A stretch of 64,000 nucleotides of DNA from Guadua angustifolia (Eukaryota > Streptophyta > Magnoliopsida > Poales > Poaceae), in contig CM070503.1 in assembly GCA_036346375.1 (NCBI GenBank), positions 62,001 through 126,000 on the forward strand, in the 5' to 3' direction. The translations under genes were made by a program, and so were the position numbers. Position 1 is the stretch's first letter. Every line of letters begins with the position of its first letter. The notes beneath the pieces were generated by a model. It saw only the letters and a list, made by a program, of their open reading frames with translations. It made no database searches and was not told where the DNA came from. Below, one piece after another: positions 60,322 through 64,000 of the stretch.

Positions 60322-61168
60322 GGAGGACGGGGATGGTGAGTGTGCGTTGAGATGGGTCCGTCGACTCCATTCCCATTCAGACTACGGTTGAGTCGTCCAA
60401 ATCGACGGCGGACTGCCCCTGCCCTGCTGCGCCAACGTCGACCTTTTTGGCGTGGTCGCGCGCGGCGCCGGCTATGCATCTCTCCCTCTTTCCACCCGCC
60501 TGCCGCACACCGCATCCATGCTAATTTTTACCATGCATTGTTCACTACTCGAAATTATTATATCCAAGCTGGTGAGATCTCGGTGTGTGATCGGTTGAAC
60601 CTAATTTTGAACTCGTCCTACGTTGATGAGCAGATAGTAACTGATAGTATGTTGTCTGATTTCTAGCTACTAATGCACGAGCCTTTGTTGCATGTATGTG
60701 CATACGTACGGCGGACCGAGATAACCTAGCTTGATTTGCTGCAATTAATTAACTAGTAATATGGGTTTGGGTTAAGCGAGATCTTATTTGCGCGCCGTTG
60801 AAACGATGTTTGGTGACCCAAGCCTATCTATCACCTACTGCTCCAACATAATGCATGGACAAAGCGGCTCCGTCCTCTACACTGTAGGAGTAGTACTTAT
60901 ATCTAACTCGAGAGTTTCAGACAGCTCTGCTGCTGACGTGGCAAAGTAACCGGCAGGACCAACGACCTCGACAGACAGCCAGACAGGTAAAATAAAACTT
61001 TCAATTCAGCAGCGATCAGCACGAACCAATGAGGGAGACCTTGGCAAAGTAACCGCTAGATATGTATTATGCTTACAAGAAACATGACACCGTCCTAATC
61101 ATTCACCGAATCACCGTATTAGGTTACAAGACAGCACTAGCAAACATAGAGAAGCGAGAATTAGCTTA
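60322..61168. other. Spacer
   Basis: No gene accepted. A GC-rich stretch at 60340-60520 gives overlapping frames on both strands without a recognisable protein. Confidence 0.35.
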
Positions 61169-61427
61169 CTCCCTTCAATTAATAAAAACTTGTTGGTTTA
61201 GGATGCGTGCAGTCAAATTTTTAAAACTTTAGTTATCGATATCTTTTTAAATATTTAGATTGGATGTATGAAAATTATATGTATAGATTCGTCTCGAAGC
61301 ATACTTTTATAATATTATAATTTTATTAAAAAAAATTAAATATATTACAATAAAAATTAGTGATCAGAGTTGAGTTTTGGAGATCGTATCGATGTCCAAA
61401 ACAACAACTATTTTTGACTAGAGGGAA
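61169..61427. mobile_element. Stowaway-like MITE, second copy
   Basis: Begins TA-CTCCCTTCAATTAATAAA and ends GAGGGAA-TA, as in Stowaway elements with TA target duplication. Its reverse complement aligns with the two halves flanking the copia element (18835-18903 and 24104-24278). Confidence 0.75.
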
Positions 61428-62021
61428 TACTACATAACCGTGAGCTCGATTTGATCTCGTGCATGCATGTCAAACTTGGTCGTTACGTCCGTTGGAATTA
61501 GTAGTATACCGTCGATAGCATTGCATGCACCAATTAAGGTGTAGAGGCAGTTCGTTCACGCTAGTAGTACGGGTAGCATGTGTGTCGGTGCGTACTTGCA
61601 AACGAGTAACGCGGGATTGCAACAAGCGAACGACCGGCGTAAAAACAACGAGAGCACGGACAGGGACGCTAGCTTCCAGCCTTACCGGCCGGCGGTGCTT
61701 TCGTCACATCGGATTCCATAAATTGACGCATCAACCAACCACCTCGACCGATCGCACCGTCGCACGGGTGGCGAAGAGAGAAGCGGCAACGCTAGGAAGG
61801 AAGGAACATGCACGAGTGGCGCTCGGTTCGGCGGTTTGTGCAGGAGTTGGGGCAGTGACCGATCCAACTGTGGGCCAATGAGGCTGGCGCAACGAGCGGG
61901 CGAGCCGGCGGATAGCGGCGTCGCAAACCGACGATGGGCGCTGGGCTGCAGGGGCCAAGCCGACCGAGCGGCGGGCGGTGGACATGGAGTACTACCAGCC
62001 TAGCCAAGTATATAAAGGACA
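61428..62021. other. Spacer
   Basis: Mixed composition. Open frames at 61525-61881 (plus) and 61731-62151 (minus) overlap and show no recognisable domain. Confidence 0.3.
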
Positions 62022-62625
62022 CTAGAATATTTTTCGCGGCGTCACACGCCGCGCGCGTTTTTTTCGTAGAAAAATTTTCTTTTTTTTCGGCGGCGTTTTT
62101 GTAAAAAAAAAAATCGTCGAAGAAATGAGCGAAATGGCTGAAAGGACACAAAGAAATAACGTTTTTTCGTATATATCTGGGGTTCTCCCACGAAGAATCT
62201 GCGATCGTGCTAAATCGAAAAGGTCTTTTTCATAAAAAATAGCCGGAACGATGGAAACATCACCACATTTTTTTCCGGTATCTATTCAGGGTCCTCTCAC
62301 GAAAGATCCGTATTTTTTTAAGGTCCTCTCCGTAAAAAATACGAAAAGGACAAATACGTAATTACGGATTTTTTTAAGGCTTAAACGAGAAAAATAAATT
62401 CGTAAAAAATAGCCGAAAATGATCGAAACGTCACTACGTTTTTTTTCGGTATTTATTTACGGTCCTCTCACGAAAGATCCGCGTTTTTTTAAGGTCCTAT
62501 CCGGGAAAAACGCGAAAAGGACTAATACGTAATTACAGATTTTTTGAAGGGTTCAAACGCAAAAAAGAAAATTTTGAGCCGAGCCGAGCCGGCCGCTCGG
62601 CTCAAAGCGAGCAGGAGGCGTGAAT
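62022..62625 (-). mobile_element. Helitron-like element with perfect terminal hairpin
   Basis: On the minus strand the 3' end has a perfect 8-bp hairpin CGCGGCGT-GTG-ACGCCGCG (62035-62053), nine bases, then CTAG (62022-62025) and T at 62021, the canonical Helitron 3' structure. The interior is related to 8427-8868 and contains an internal duplication of about 165 bp (for example AATAGCCG, CGAAAGATCCG and TACGTAATTAC recurring near 62240-62380 and 62405-62540). The 5' end near 62625 is approximate. Confidence 0.65.
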
Positions 62626-63525
62626 GTTTCAAAGTTTAGGAAAGTAAGTATTTGGCAAGCCGGTAGAACACCCTCTGAAATTTGATGCTGGGTCATCCCT
62701 GGTTAGGGGTGATTCCGTGATTGGATCGCTCAACTGCAGCCGCACGGGCCACGGCCGCGTCCGGAGGAGGGGAAAGGTCGAAAAGGGAACGCACGGTCCC
62801 CGGGTCGGCAGCGGCATCATCCGGCGCGGGTCACCTCCCGCGCGTGGCCTTCATAAATTCCACCCCGCCCCGCACCGGGCGACAATTTATGGGCGCCCGA
62901 ATGTACGGGCAACAGCGAGCAGCGGCCGCGTACGGCACGAGGAGGCGCGCGGCGCGGCAGCATAAATTGCGACGCGATGCCTCACTCACACGGCCCATCA
63001 CAACACCGATCCACCAGATACACCGTGAGAATTGGTCGGCATTTGTTCGAACAATGGACCTAAGCCCTGCTCCTGCACACGAGTCACAATGCCCACTGCA
63101 ACGGTGTTTCCTTGAGATCGTAGGAATACTCTCGGGCGGCCAAGGGCCTTCAGGCTTGAGAATTCTTCCACACAAATTTCTCAGAATCGACACGACCAAC
63201 CTAGCATAAGATTCCTCTTTAACTTGTTCATAAAGATAGGAAGAGAGCAAAAGCAAAGAAATACCAAAACCAATGTAACAGCAAGCATGTAATTTATCGT
63301 TGGTGGCTTACAATAGCAAGATTTAGTTGTCTCGACGTTTCTGTAACAGAATCGAAGAAATAAATAGCCAAAAATTTTGGAGTATGCCAAGTAACTACAT
63401 TTTAACCTTTAATGGATACCACTCAGAGCAATATTGAACAAAAAGTTCCGCATGAATTAAAATGTTCACAACCATCTTTCTCAGTAGTCTAACTAAACGA
63501 GGGGAAACTGCAGTGCCAAGAATAC
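62626..63525. other. GC-rich segment and spacer without accepted gene
   Basis: Between 62720 and 63210 long frames exist on both strands, with no conserved motif; one or both may be chance in GC-rich sequence or part of an untranslated exon of the minus-strand gene at the window edge. Confidence 0.3.
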
Positions 63526-64000
63526 CTTTTCTAAAATATATGGATGATTTTAAGCCTGTAGTGACCGTGTCATCGGGAGATGGTGTATCAAACTTGAAAG
63601 GCACTGTAAACATCAACATAATGCAATCTCGTTCCAGAATCCAGATACCACCACTGTGAAAAATAACCAGCAAATGAAACAAACAACAAGCAAACAGGAA
63701 AAATAATGAATTGTGTCCTAATACATGTTAACTACAACATATGGACCTCCTGTGAAAGAACCAAGTCAATTCATCAAACGTTTGCCCAAATCCCAAGGGG
63801 CAGAACTGAACATTCATGTCGAAGTTGAAATTTTAGATTCTTAAGGGCCTAGATGAAGCATATTTCTTAAGCTGCATATTGGATATAAAGCTCATATGTT
63901 CAATCTGCTAACTTGCTGTATAGCCTCCGAAGAAGTTTAGGTGGATCTAAACTATAAACCCTTGTAAACTTCTTAGACCCATAAGCCACCTCCCACTTTC
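63526..64000 (-). CDS. Two exons of an unidentified gene running off the right edge
   Basis: The exon from beyond 64000 to 63913 reads WEVAYGSKKFTRVYSLDPPK then LLRRLYS and stops at an AA-GT donor. The exon 63526-63653, between CACAG and GTATTC, begins in the matching phase (AA plus T gives Asn) and reads GGIWILERDCIMLMFTVPFK, FDTPSPDDTVTTG and LKSSIYFRK. Phase agreement and good splice sites support one minus-strand gene. The downstream exons are not identified; the sequence to about 63400 remains open in one frame after a possible acceptor at GCACTGCAG. I do not recognise the family. Confidence 0.5.

Noticed and set aside
62721..63209. 162-codon plus-strand frame
   Set aside because: No conserved motif; an equally long frame exists on the opposite strand, so composition is the simpler explanation.

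Overview
This window is nuclear DNA of a grass (Poaceae), probably panicoid, although the species cannot be fixed from sequence alone. The evidence is short exons with GT-AG introns, very GC-rich coding segments beside AT-rich spacers, and typical grass repeats: Helitrons ending in CTAG, Tourist- and Stowaway-like MITEs, a RICESLEEPER-type hAT transposase, a Ty1-copia element and tRNA-derived SINEs. A run of exactly 100 N (44748-44847) marks an assembly gap. No bacterial-type operons, CRISPR arrays or organellar genes were seen.

Host genes. (1) 812-1477, minus: the last two exons of a DPB4/POLE3-like histone-fold protein, apparently cut off from its first exon. (2) 14965-17705, minus: a GH9 endo-beta-1,4-glucanase with a C-terminal CBM49, nine exons, with one apparent frameshift in the signal peptide and another in the linker. 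(3) 34412-39688, minus: a large nuclear-looking protein ending in a DUF789 domain, with a degraded inverted copy at about 33205-33915. (4) 46300-46773, plus: a small secreted protein with an eight-cysteine tail. (5) 47952-57355, minus: an 18-exon katanin p80 subunit (KTN80); the exon lengths add to 2781 nt, a clean multiple of three. (6) 63526-64000, minus: exons of an unidentified gene leaving the window.

Mobile DNA. 1511-7665 is a Helitron of about 6.2 kb (minus) carrying an intron-containing fragment of the brassinosteroid gene CPD/CYP90A and exons of another, unrecognised gene. 8986-12132 is interpreted as a 3.1 kb solo LTR with an ATGTT target duplication. 12796-14230 is a related Helitron carrying the start of an ABCC (MRP-type) transporter. 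18904-24103 is a full-length copia element with 128-bp LTRs inserted into an older Stowaway MITE. 25548-27790 is a decayed hAT transposase holding two further MITEs. Smaller elements lie throughout, including a 374-bp foldback element at 59361-59734 with a 10-bp target duplication, and Helitron termini at 49799 and 62022.

The genes do not form a pathway; they are independent plant genes separated by nested transposons. The most informative content is the history of gene capture and disruption: two members of one Helitron family carrying different gene pieces, a copia-in-MITE nest, an inverted pseudogene next to its parent, and a tandemly expanded linker in KTN80. I found no convincing new biological system. 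The best candidates for follow-up are the eight-cysteine secreted protein, the foldback element as a small-RNA source, and the KTN80 linker repeat.
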